This document shows, piece after piece, positions 25,990 to 33,885 of a stretch of DNA of 36,129 nt (the stretch's first letter is position 1; each line of letters starts with the position of its first letter). Under the pieces are notes generated by a model that did not search any database, was not told the origin of the DNA, and saw only the letters and a program-made list of their open reading frames with translations. Made by a program: the position numbers and the translations under genes. The stretch comes from JBGTIS01 sp041745535. Its GTDB lineage: Bacteria > Bacteroidota > Bacteroidia > Cytophagales > Cyclobacteriaceae. The stretch is from assembly GCA_041745535.1 (NCBI GenBank), contig JBGTIS010000108.1, positions 1 to 36,129 of the forward strand, written 5' to 3'.

Positions 25990-27300
25990 ATGAAATTAAA
26001 GTTCTCTCTGCTTATTATACTTTTTCTGGCATCTTTACCAACCTTAAAGGCTCAGCAGATTCAAAAAACCAGAACAGGCACTTTTGCCCTGACCAACGCC
26101 ACCATTGAAACCATTACCAATGGAACTGTTGCCCAGGGTACGCTGGTAATCGCGAACGGAAAAATCGCTGCGCTTGGCACCAATGTAACCATTCCCGACA
26201 GTGCCGAAGTTATCGACTGTACCGGACTTACGCTGTACCCGGGCATGATTGATGCCGGTACCCGCATCGGCCTGTCTGAGGTTGGTTCCGTGGAAGAGAC
26301 CACCGACTACAATGAAGTGGGAGACGTGAATCCGCAGGTAGAAGCCCTTACGGCCGTCAATCCGAATTCTGTACTGATTCCCGTAACGCGGGTCAGTGGG
26401 GTTACCACCGCCTTAACCCTGCCCACAGGCGGACTTTTCCCCGGAAAAGCGGCGCTGCTCAACCTGCATGGCTACACCCCGCGGCAAATGTATGCCGGTT
26501 TTGTGGGCGTGGTGCTGAACTGGCCTTCGGCTGCCAAAAGAGGCTATGGCGATAAGCGCAGTCCGGAAGCCATTAAAAAAGAATACGAAAAAGAAAAAGA
26601 GCGCCTTAACAGTGTGTGGGAAAAAGCCCTTACCTATGCGAAAATAGATTCCGCCTATGCCCGGGATGCTGAAAATCAACCCGAATATTATCCTGAGATG
26701 ATGGCCCTGAGTCCGGTGGTGAGTGGCAAAGCTCCCTTACTGCTTGAGGTGAATATGGCCTCTGAAATTCTGGATGCGCTGACCTGGATAAAAGAAAAGA
26801 ACCTGAAAAAGGTGGTGCTTACCGGCGTGATGGAAGGCTGGCGGGTAGCCGATAAAATCAAAGCAGCGGGTGTTTCCGTCATTACCGGTCCGGTACTGCA
26901 AACGCCTACCCGCGATTACGACCGCTACGATAAACCATATGCCAATGCCGGATTATTGGCCCAGGCAGGTATTCCGGTAGCCATCCGCACACTGGAAACT
27001 GAAAATGCGCGCAATCTGCCCTACCATGCCGGGTTTGCCGCTGCCTATGGTATGGGAAAAGAAGAAGCCCTGAAAGCCATCACGATTGTTTCGGCACAAA
27101 TACTGGGCGTAGCCGATGCGTTAGGCTCTTTGGAAACCGGCAAGCAGGCCACCTTATTTGCTGCCACGGGCGATCCGTTCGAAACCAGCACCGATATCAG
27201 GTATGTGTTCATCAATGGCTGGCTGATCCCTATGGACAGCCGGCAAATCCGTTTGTATGATGAGTTCCTGGAAAGAGAACCTGGCCTGTCGAATGAGTAA
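25990..27300 (+). CDS. Secreted amidohydrolase-like protein, HxH replaced
   Basis: A 436-aa exported protein; I start it at the ATG at 25990 (MKLKFSLLIILFLASL, signal peptide ending LKAQ) rather than an in-frame TTG at 25963. Homologous to the two preceding genes (FALTNATIETITNGTVAQGTL, TLYPGMIDAGTRIGL, KAITIVSAQILGVADALGSLETG), but the metal motif reads IDAGTRIG, without either histidine. No insertion as in the first member. It follows the intact amidohydrolase by 28 bases. Likely a non-catalytic partner; a different metal-free activity cannot be excluded. Confidence 0.87.
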   Translation: MKLKFSLLIILFLASLPTLKAQQIQKTRTGTFALTNATIETITNGTVAQGTLVIANGKIAALGTNVTIPDSAEVIDCTGLTLYPGMIDAGTRIGLSEVGSVEETTDYNEVGDVNPQVEALTAVNPNSVLIPVTRVSGVTTALTLPTGGLFPGKAALLNLHGYTPRQMYAGFVGVVLNWPSAAKRGYGDKRSPEAIKKEYEKEKERLNSVWEKALTYAKIDSAYARDAENQPEYYPEMMALSPVVSGKAPLLLEVNMASEILDALTWIKEKNLKKVVLTGVMEGWRVADKIKAAGVSVITGPVLQTPTRDYDRYDKPYANAGLLAQAGIPVAIRTLETENARNLPYHAGFAAAYGMGKEEALKAITIVSAQILGVADALGSLETGKQATLFAATGDPFETSTDIRYVFINGWLIPMDSRQIRLYDEFLEREPGLSNE

Positions 27301-27865
27301 ATTCAACTTTTTACGGAATGTGTAGTGCGCCAAAAGCACAGGTTAGTAAAATAGGTGAACGGGGGAATACCATTTGGCGCGTAATTCGGTTTGAAGTTCA
27401 GACAGAAATTTATGTGATCCATATTTCTCAATATCCGAAAAATAACCTTATCTACAGCCTCGTGGCACACTAATGCGATACTTAAAAAGCATTCATTTTC
27501 TGAATTAGCAATTACTTTTATTCCCAATATACCAACAGACTTTTGTACTGCAAATACAGTAAAAAAATACTTTTTTAAGCGGCAAGACGATAGAAACGGA
27601 GGTGGTTCTGGTGGTCTACACTATTTTCCAAACATTGTGTAAAATGTGGAAATTTTACTAAAAATAGCGCATAAATTTCCTCAAATTCTGGCATATATAT
27701 TTTTCTGTAACCGCTATTATTATATTGTAGTTAACGGTGAAAAAGCCCTAAACAGATCAGTTTGGGCCATTAAAAGGTAGTATTGCTATTTCAGAAGCTG
27801 CTCGTGGCATACCTGTTGTAACTACTTCTGAAAAAGGAATCTTTTACTTTAAACATACAATCACC
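27301..27865. other. Intergenic region with a short possible gene relic
   Basis: 565 bases after the amidohydrolase operon. Most shows nothing. From 27752 to 27865 a frame without stop runs into the DUF2188 gene and encodes GPLKGSIAISEAARGIPVVT, which reads like part of a group 1 glycosyltransferase (EAxARGIPVVTT). It may be a remnant or chance. Confidence 0.35.
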
Positions 27866-28129
27866 ATGGGAATCATAGATAAAATCAAAGAACAAATCAG
27901 TAATTTAACCGACAATGATTCATCTCATTATCACCTGAGAAAGGAAGATGGCAAATGGAAATTTCAAAAAAGTGGCGCGGAACGCTCCATCAGAAATTTT
28001 GACAAAAAAGAGGAAGCGCTGGCTTATGCTGTAAATTATATGGACAAGCACCGGGGTTGGTTAAAAATCCACAAAGAAGACGGCATGCTTCAGGAAGAAC
28101 GGAATTATCCCAATCAGGAAGAGGTATAA
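27866..28129 (+). CDS. DUF2188 domain protein
   Basis: An 87-aa soluble protein. The DUF2188 domain covers about residues 18-75: HYHLRKEDGKWKFQKSGAER, then FDKKEEALAYAVNYM and LKIHKEDGMLQEER. These small two-strand/helix/strand domains have no established function. The ATG at 27866 is chosen because it fits the family length, although the frame is open further upstream. Single gene on the plus strand. Confidence 0.88.
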   Translation: MGIIDKIKEQISNLTDNDSSHYHLRKEDGKWKFQKSGAERSIRNFDKKEEALAYAVNYMDKHRGWLKIHKEDGMLQEERNYPNQEEV

Positions 28130-28186
28130 ACGAGTGTTTAATTCTTCTGCCAGGATTTTGCTGAAACAGGTATGGTATCAAACTGC

Positions 28187-28211
28187 GTAACCGGTTTTCA
28201 TAGCCGGTTAC
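28187..28211. terminator. Hairpin between convergent genes
   Basis: GTAACCGG (28187-28194) and CCGGTTAC (28204-28211) form a perfect eight-pair stem with a nine-base loop between the DUF2188 gene and the convergent propeller lipoprotein gene. No T-run follows, so it may mark the 3' ends of both transcripts without being a classical terminator. Confidence 0.45.
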
Positions 28212-28327
28212 ACGGTTAAGGTATTGCTTTAACCTATATTTCGCAATCGTATACCGGGCATGGCCTGTATCCTGAGAATGGCTTGTTGCAGAGCCGCCCG
28301 CAACACATAAGCGATTTTCCGCTTCTT

Positions 28328-29347
28328 TTATTTTTTTCTTCCTCCAATTCCCGCGATCAGCCCATTGCTGGTTGTTTCCAGTGTTGTAAAAGCAGTTGAA
28401 TCTGGTAGCCCATTGTTAATGATGCGCCAGTTTTTCCCCCAGTTATCCGATGCGTAAATTCCATACCATTGGGCCGCGAAAATCTTTTTGCCAAAGTTCT
28501 TCAGTTCAAATGTGTAAAGATTAAGTGTTCCCAGTCCATTGTTCACATTTTCCCAGGTAAGTCCGTTGTTACTGGATTTTTTAAGCCCGCCCCCTAAGGT
28601 CATCGCATAAAGACGTGTACCATCATTTGAAATGTCATGTAAGGTGTGCGGTGCATACACATACTTCCAGTTTGCGCCATTGTCATCCGTCATGATGGCT
28701 CCGTTCATCAATGCCGCATACATCTGGTTGTGCAAGGTTGTGAATCCATTAACCTGAACGCCATTGTAAACATGCTTCCAGGTATTCCCATTGTCCACAG
28801 ATTTATAAATCCCATTATCAGCACCAGCAAACAATATGTTTTCTTTTATATGCAAACCTCTGATGGAAGTATTCTTTATCTGGCCAGCGGGATAGTGCCA
28901 GTTTTTACCCCCGTTTTCTGATAGCAGCATGCCATGCCTTAACGTACCAATGATTAAAGCATTCCCAATGGCCACCATTGCGTTGATATCGACGTTTTCT
29001 GGCAAATCCTCATCAATTCGTTTCCATTCCTTCTCACCTTCCCTGATTGAATAAATTCCATTATTATCTGTAGTGGCGAAAATCCTTTTACCCTTAGTGA
29101 GAAAAGAGCTTACTGTCGCATCTTGAGGAATTCCGTTAGCAAAAGGACTCCAGGTTTTTCCTCCGTCCGTTGAATGATAAACAACTGATAAGGCAGCAGT
29201 TTGTATCGCACTTATTTTAAGGTCAGAAGAAGTGGTAACCTCATCATTTCCATGCTTATTTCTTTGGCTATTACAGGCAAGCAGTAGAAACACTAATAAA
29301 ACTAAGAAAGTTATTACCCTGACTAATTTAATCGTCAACCCTGCCAT
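28328..29347 (-). CDS. Asp-box beta-propeller lipoprotein
   Basis: A 339-aa lipoprotein (membrane-like leader, lipobox cysteine at residue 25, FLLLACNSQ). The body has six or more Asp-box/BNR repeats of the form S-x-D-x-G-x-x-W: YHSTDGGKTW, LSENGGKNW, KSVDNGNTWK, MTDDNGANWK, KSSNNGLTWE and ASDNWGKNWR. Such repeats build sialidase, sortilin or YCF48-type propellers. No sialidase catalytic arginine triad was recognised, so it is more likely a binding or assembly protein. Located at the outer or inner membrane surface. Alone on the minus strand. Confidence 0.87.
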   Translation of the reverse strand: MAGLTIKLVRVITFLVLLVFLLLACNSQRNKHGNDEVTTSSDLKISAIQTAALSVVYHSTDGGKTWSPFANGIPQDATVSSFLTKGKRIFATTDNNGIYSIREGEKEWKRIDEDLPENVDINAMVAIGNALIIGTLRHGMLLSENGGKNWHYPAGQIKNTSIRGLHIKENILFAGADNGIYKSVDNGNTWKHVYNGVQVNGFTTLHNQMYAALMNGAIMTDDNGANWKYVYAPHTLHDISNDGTRLYAMTLGGGLKKSSNNGLTWENVNNGLGTLNLYTFELKNFGKKIFAAQWYGIYASDNWGKNWRIINNGLPDSTAFTTLETTSNGLIAGIGGRKK

Positions 29348-29646
29348 GATTTAAATATTTTAAAGTGGTCAAAACGTAGTCTGCCCTGCGTAAATAATTG
29401 GTTTTTTTTCCTGCCTGGGTGTTGACCGGAAAAAAGCGGCAGATAAACGTGCCTATGTTCGAAGTACTGGTCTGTTCTTCAGCATAGTACATAACGACCG
29501 ATGCAACAGCCGGGCTGGATTGTTAGCGTTTTCAGTTCGTGTTTCATTTTTGGCACCGGGCCACGGCGGCTTAGAGCAACAAACTGCCAAGTACGTTTCA
29601 AAGAGGCATGGCTGGTGCATTTTGTTGGTGGCAGGTTTCATTCATT
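29348..29646. other. Intergenic region at the edge of the accessory zone
   Basis: About 300 bases without a supported gene. The GC content rises (29500-29620) relative to the neighbours and one GTTAGC-like motif is present at about 29539, which may be old cassette or gene debris. Confidence 0.35.
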
Positions 29647-29933
29647 CTATAATCCTTTTAGTAATCTGGAAGCATGATGTACACGAGCTATTCCTATCTG
29701 ATCTTCAGATTCTATGCGGTAGATGATCCTATAACTTCCTTCTATCAACTCTCTTATTAACTCATTATCAAATTCTGGCACTTTTCTTCCAATTTTTGGA
29801 TGTTGTTCTAATACATCAACTCTTTCTATAATTTTATCCATGAGTCTGTCAGCATATTTGGCAGAATCTTGTGCCACATAATCATGAATAGCTTGCAAAT
29901 CATCTAAAGCAAGGTTTGTCTAATCTTTGCCAT
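29647..29933 (-). pseudogene. RelE/ParE-family toxin with frameshift at its start
   Basis: The main frame encodes TNLALDDLQAIHDYVAQDS, LEQHPKIGRKVPEFD, IRELIEGSYRIIYRI and VHHASRLL, typical of RelE/ParE mRNA-interferase or gyrase-poison toxins. The expected first residues (an ATG reading M-A-K-I) start at 29933 but in another frame: four codons later the frame is off by one base (mod 3), and the toxin frame has a TAG just ahead of TNLAL. Inserting one or four bases restores a normal start. A TTG at 29898 could start a product without the first strand. It lies downstream of its antitoxin. Confidence 0.65.
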
Positions 29934-30100
29934 GATTTGATGATTTTTTTAGCCTCTTCATGAGTTTTTGTTTCTTCTTTATCTAGTTGTTGAAATCCCT
30001 TTTCTACTTTATCAATGAAGATTAGTCGCTCAATCAATTCTTCCAAATCAAACTCTTGAGGTAATTCGTTGACAGCTTCTATTACTTTATCTTTGGTCAT
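29900..30100 (-). CDS. Antitoxin partner of the RelE/ParE toxin
   Basis: A 66-aa protein beginning MTKDKVIEAVNELPQEFDLE, then EELIERLIFIDKVEKGFQQL and HEEAKKIIKSW, a form common for small antitoxins preceding Bacteroidota RelE/ParE toxins. The last nine residues (after KSW) come from reading through the region where the toxin start has shifted, so the original C-terminus was probably different. The domain that binds the toxin is normally the C-terminal part, so neutralising ability could still remain. ATG at 30100. Confidence 0.75.
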   Translation of the reverse strand: MTKDKVIEAVNELPQEFDLEELIERLIFIDKVEKGFQQLDKEETKTHEEAKKIIKSWQRLDKPCFR

Positions 30101-30144
30101 AATTTATTTCATTAATTTTATCCGACTAATATAATCATCTTCTT

Positions 30145-30410
30145 CTACTTGCCACCAACGGCTACTGCACCTTTGTTAGCGGGCGTTTCTGCTTTTAATC
30201 TTCTTTCATTCACTATTCGTAAAAGTAGCTTCTCCGTTTTATTTATCTCGTATTTAGTCAGTATGAATCCAATCGTTATCAATATCATTGGTAGCAATAC
30301 AGCAATCAAAAATTGATCAAAATCACCACTTATCAGTAATCTGATTAGGCCAATTATTAATGGAATCAGAATGATCAAGCCAAATAGTGCGGTAACTAAT
30401 CCAAGTTTAC
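30145..30410 (-). pseudogene. Small two-span membrane protein gene cut by the IS630 element
   Basis: The remaining 3' part encodes SKLGLVTALFGLIILIPLI, then FLIAVLLPMILITIGFILT, two membrane helices, and a C-terminus AETPANKGAVAVGGK. The frame stays open to the element boundary. Removing the element and one TA copy joins it in frame to L-K-L-N-F encoded at 31548-31561, where a TTG can serve as start after a stop codon at 31573. The rebuilt protein has 93 residues. Product unknown. Confidence 0.65.
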
Positions 30411-31547
30411 TATACCTTAGACCGCATAGATTGTTTGGTTTTCAAAGCTTTGGAAGTTGAGAGTGAGGAGTGATTTTAGTTGATTGTGATATTGGGCATT
30501 AATATTTTCAAAAAAGGTAATAACCGCGGAGTGAAACTCATCTGGACAGGGATAATACTTTCCATATAAAATCTTCTTTTTAGCGAATTTACAAAAGCGT
30601 TCTATCAGGTTTAAATTTGGGGAATAGGCGGGCAGAAAGAGTAGGGTTATGCCCAATTGGTTGGCTACTTCTTTGACAGCCTCGCGATGCTGGTACCTTG
30701 CGTTGTCCAGCACTATGGTTATAGGCAAATCAGACATTTTCTTAAAAATCCAATAATTGTCTCGGCGTTGATGTAAGCAGTGTTGTAGGTATAATCGGAC
30801 TGCCGAAGCAGTAACTTGGCAACTTATGGCATTGACAAGCCCAAGCACATTAATCCTGTTCCTTCCGGCTCCTGATTTGATAAAACATCGGGCTACAGAC
30901 CAAACCGAACAGATAAAGGCCCCCAATACAAAATGGGCAGCGTCCATAAAGAATACATGTCTTTTTCCTGCCTGTGCCTCTTGAAGATGCGGTTGTAGCT
31001 CGTTGCCAAGCCATTCTTGCTGTTTCTGGGGATCTGCTTTCCCTGGGATGTGGCCCAGTTTTCTGTATTTGATGCCATGTCGTTTCATAAAGGCTTTGAT
31101 ACGGGTAGGACCGCATGTGATACCCGATATTTGAGCGATTCGCTCCCGGGCCTGGTTGACAGTCAAAGCAGGGGTTCGCTCAAAACTGTACTGGATTTGA
31201 TCGGCATATTGATCCAGTTCACTGACATTGACCCCATAACCAGTTAACAGAAGCCCCTCAATTCCGCATGCTTTATAAACTGAAATCTAGCGGCCAACTG
31301 TATGGGGATGAACTCCGAATAAAGTACTAATAACCTCATTGGAAAAGCCCATTCTGGCCTTCGCGTAGACAATATGAAGGCGACTTTGTAGCAGTGATGA
31401 GTTTTGATTATATCTTTCGTGATTTAGCTCTTGCGATTCGGCTTCGCTGAGTTGTAAGGAAGTAGGCATAGTTTGTTAGTTTGATCACTTACAAATTTGC
31501 TTACTTCTTTTGTTTTCAAATTAATAATCTATCCGGTTTTCAGTATA
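30411..31547 (-). mobile_element. IS630-family insertion sequence
   Basis: About 1.13 kb. The ends are imperfect inverted repeats: left TATACCTTAGACCGCATAGA (30411-30430) and the complement of the right end starting TATACTGAAAACCGGATAGA. Twelve or more of the first 25 bases agree, with ACCG-x-ATAGATT shared. A TA dinucleotide flanks each end (30411-30412 and 31546-31547), the target preference of IS630/Tc1-mariner elements. It contains one transposase gene and interrupts a small membrane-protein gene. Confidence 0.8.
30417..31469 (-). pseudogene. IS630 transposase with an internal amber codon
   Basis: 350 codons from ATG at 31469 to TAA at 30417, one frame, with a single TAG at 31289-31287 (codon 61). 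The N-terminal part has the helix-turn-helix RLHIVYAKARMGFSNEVISTL. The rest keeps the DDE catalytic triad: VFFMDAAHF, ITIVLDNARYQH and AYSPNLNLIERFCKF. In relatives the amber position is occupied by a sense codon, so the element is probably inactive unless the codon is read through. Helper transposases elsewhere could still move it. Confidence 0.85.
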
Positions 31548-31623
31548 AAATTAAGCTTCAAGGAATGATGCTATTCTGGATAAAGACGGACAGAGCCCTG
31601 AACATAATATGTTGTTTGCTGTA

Positions 31624-32394
31624 TTATAGTTTTTCGTACCAATCTAAAATATAGTCTGCCACCTTTTCCCATCCTGACTCTCCACATATGAAGTGGCTTT
31701 TGCCTTCAAAAATCTTCAAATCAACTTGACTGTTTTTGTCTTTATAACTGTTCGCTATAGTTTTAGTAAGAGATTGGGGAAAAATATTGTCTTTCCCGCC
31801 ACCTATAAATAAAACTGGCTCGTGCGGTTTGCTGAAATCAATGTTAGAAAAAGAGTTCAATACCAATTGTCGGCTTACTTTATAACTTTCTGGTACTGCA
31901 ATACTTTCAAAGGCATTAGATCTTTCTTCTTCTGGCAATGTGTTGAAAAAACATTTGTTATACCAATCACGACTGCCTATAAAGTAGTCTTTAGTAGAAA
32001 AAAAACCAAATGCGGGTAATACTGATAATAAAGTAGTAAATGGAGGAAATACATTCTTTGGCGGAGCACCGTCAATACTTACAGCTGCCGCGGCTTTGCC
32101 CATTTCCAACAATTTCATTGCTGCCATGCCTGCCATTGAATGTCCAATAATTAATGGTTTCTCAGGTAAATTGTCAATGAGTTGAGCAATGTTATTAACC
32201 ACGTCTATAAATCCTGTTTTAGTAAGGGCAGGGTGAACTCTGTTTCTTAAATCAACAGGACTTCCTTCGTGACCTGGGTTTGCGGGTGTGTAAACGGTAT
32301 AGCCCTTTTGTTCATAACGGCTTTTCCATTTTGTCCAACTTGTATTGTTCACGAAATTTCCGTGTATGAGAACAATAGATTTTGATTTTGTCAT
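31624..32394 (-). CDS. Alpha/beta hydrolase
   Basis: A 256-aa cytosolic protein of the alpha/beta hydrolase fold. IVLIHGNFVNNTSW forms the oxyanion loop, IIGHSMAGM carries the nucleophile Ser86, LFIGGGKDNIFP supplies the acid Asp and GKSHFICGE the His, completing the triad. A cap region lies between about residues 110 and 195. Related proteins are annotated as esterases or haloperoxidase-like; substrate unknown. It lies beside the IS element in an accessory region; ATG at 32394. Confidence 0.9.
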   Translation of the reverse strand: MTKSKSIVLIHGNFVNNTSWTKWKSRYEQKGYTVYTPANPGHEGSPVDLRNRVHPALTKTGFIDVVNNIAQLIDNLPEKPLIIGHSMAGMAAMKLLEMGKAAAAVSIDGAPPKNVFPPFTTLLSVLPAFGFFSTKDYFIGSRDWYNKCFFNTLPEEERSNAFESIAVPESYKVSRQLVLNSFSNIDFSKPHEPVLFIGGGKDNIFPQSLTKTIANSYKDKNSQVDLKIFEGKSHFICGESGWEKVADYILDWYEKL

Positions 32395-33104
32395 AAAATT
32401 AAAGGTTTAATGAATAATAAAGGTAGGTAAATATTGCACACAAAAATTTGATAACCGCACAGCGGCTATTTTCACTATATTGGAATAGCGTGGGCCGCTC
32501 CGCGGCTATACACAAGTAGTGCATATATACGCTATTGCTGATAAGATAAATAGTTATCCCATGCCATTAATGTATGGATGCAGGTACCGGTTTTATTTAG
32601 AAAATGAAAATACTTAAATTGTTTTACTTTTACCTGATTCCTGAAAATATTTTCACAAAACACTTTCCTGTCTGTAAAAAACCGGTTTGGGCACGGTTTA
32701 GCTACAGCCATCTCCTGCTCAGAATGTGGGAGTCCCAGCGCGGCTGCCGCCGGAATTCGGTAAGGCCTCATCCGGGGACACGCTTAAACTTTTGTCTATC
32801 TGCTTTAGTAAACAGAAACTGTCTGCTTGCTCTTTTAGGAATGGCTTCTATAAAAGCTGGTATTGCTGAAAAAGGAGGATGGAGTCTTAGGTTTCATTCA
32901 TTGGCATCAGGGTAGGGCTGGGCCGCACAGGCCGCCTAGGCTGTTGGTCCTTATCATGTCGCGTATCTTTTTCAATCGGATCGCCGAAGCGAATGGAGCC
33001 TAACGCGGCTTATTGTTAAAGTTCATCAATTTTCAATACTCAATGCTCAATGTAAAAACACGGTTTAGTGTATTGTTGAGCATTGAACATTGAGTATTAA
33101 ATAA
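32395..33104. other. Long non-coding accessory stretch with GC palindromes
   Basis: About 710 bases. Frames at 32604-32915 (+) and 32532-32771 (-) look random in composition. Around 32461-32510 short palindromes are nested (AGCGGCTATT, AATAGCG, GCCGCTCCGCGGC). The stretch near 32910-33010 is GC-rich. I see no gene. Confidence 0.45.
33035..33098. repeat. Imperfect inverted repeat, long stem
   Basis: AATACTCAATG (33035-33045) pairs perfectly with CATTGAGTATT (33088-33098), and after one mismatch six further bases pair, giving a stem of about 17 pairs around a loop of roughly 25 bases. It lies just upstream of the truncated plus-strand gene fragment. Confidence 0.7.
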
Positions 33105-33125
33105 TTAGATGATTACACAATAAAT

Positions 33126-33364
33126 ATCAATAAACAAGGGATTTACGATGAATTGGTACGGATGCGCCTGATGATAGCGGGGGCACTGGCCAATCCTGAG
33201 ATCATGAAAGCACTTGCCCAACTGGATTTTGATAAAAAGGAGATCATGTGGGGAAAGAACTTGCTTGCGAAAATGGAAAATCAGCAGTACGAGCGGGAAA
33301 ATGAAGGAAACGCGCAGAAGGAAACCACCCAGCACTTGTATGCGGCTTATGCGGAAGCGCATGC
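33126..33364 (+). pseudogene. Gene fragment: 5' end of an unrecognised Bacteroidota protein
   Basis: From 33129 the frame encodes NKQGIYDELVRMRLMIAGAL, then PEIMKALAQLDFDKKEIMWG and YAAYAEAHA. It has strong protein-like composition and resembles the N-terminus of a family of unnamed Bacteroidota proteins I recall only loosely. The expected start codon is ATC (33126-33128) rather than ATG, and the frame ends in a junction at about 33364 beyond which it runs antisense through the DUF1801-like gene. So both ends look damaged. Confidence 0.6.
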
Positions 33365-33844
33365 TAAGCCTCTTTGCCGTCCTGGCGTCAGTGCCTTAAA
33401 AGCAGTTTTCAAGGCAGGGTTTTCATCCAATTTATTTTGAAACTCTTCAGGAACTGTAAATTTTTTAGTTTCTTTTAATTCCACTTTCAAACCGGCTTTT
33501 TCCACTTCAATGGCTTCATACATATAGGCTTTCAGAATAGGTTCCGTCTCCACGATTTCCCCAACATGGGTGAACCGAATCTGGCGTGCCGCCTGCACGT
33601 TTTCCGTTTGTTGGATTAGCATACCATTGGCATCCTGTAACAAGGCTCCTTTGTGAAACAAAAGCGCGCAGTATTCTTTAAACACATGTATTAAAACTAT
33701 ATTACGTTTCCGAAACGTGTAACAAGGAACACCCCACTTCAATTCTTCATTCAGCCCGCAGTCAAGCACGATCATTCTCAATTTTTCCAACGCTTGCTGC
33801 CACTTTTCGGCTTTACTAAAATAGAAATCAACTTTAGGATTTAT
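33365..33844 (-). pseudogene. 3'-truncated DUF1801/YdeI-like gene
   Basis: The frame reads NPKVDFYFSKAEKWQQALEK, CGLNEELKWGVPCYTF, HKGALLQDANGMLIQQTENV and NPALKTAFKALTPGRQRG, the usual order of YdeI/DUF1801 (YdhG-like) proteins. After RQRG the family normally has about 40 more residues (H-F-x-x-A-K-Q-x-x-T-R and a basic end); here it meets the junction at about 33364 and continues in foreign sequence to 33347. The codon before NPKVD is ATA (33844-33842), with a stop two codons further up, so the ATG appears mutated. It follows the DUF4256 gene and would belong to the ArsR operon. Confidence 0.72.
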
Positions 33845-33885
33845 GCTATTCGTTTATCAACAGCTGTTTGTACAATATTTAATAT

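Noticed and set aside
27303..27527. 74-codon minus-strand frame after the amidohydrolase operon
   Set aside because: No recognisable motif or partner, and composition is not protein-like enough to support.
32532..32915. Overlapping frames on both strands in the accessory gap
   Set aside because: Neither has a convincing start, domain or membrane pattern.
29530..33010. GTTAGC/GCCTAAC-like motifs that could be integron attC sites between accessory genes
   Set aside because: I could not pair the R'' and R' core sites at a suitable spacing, spacing and orientation are irregular, and no integrase is in the window.
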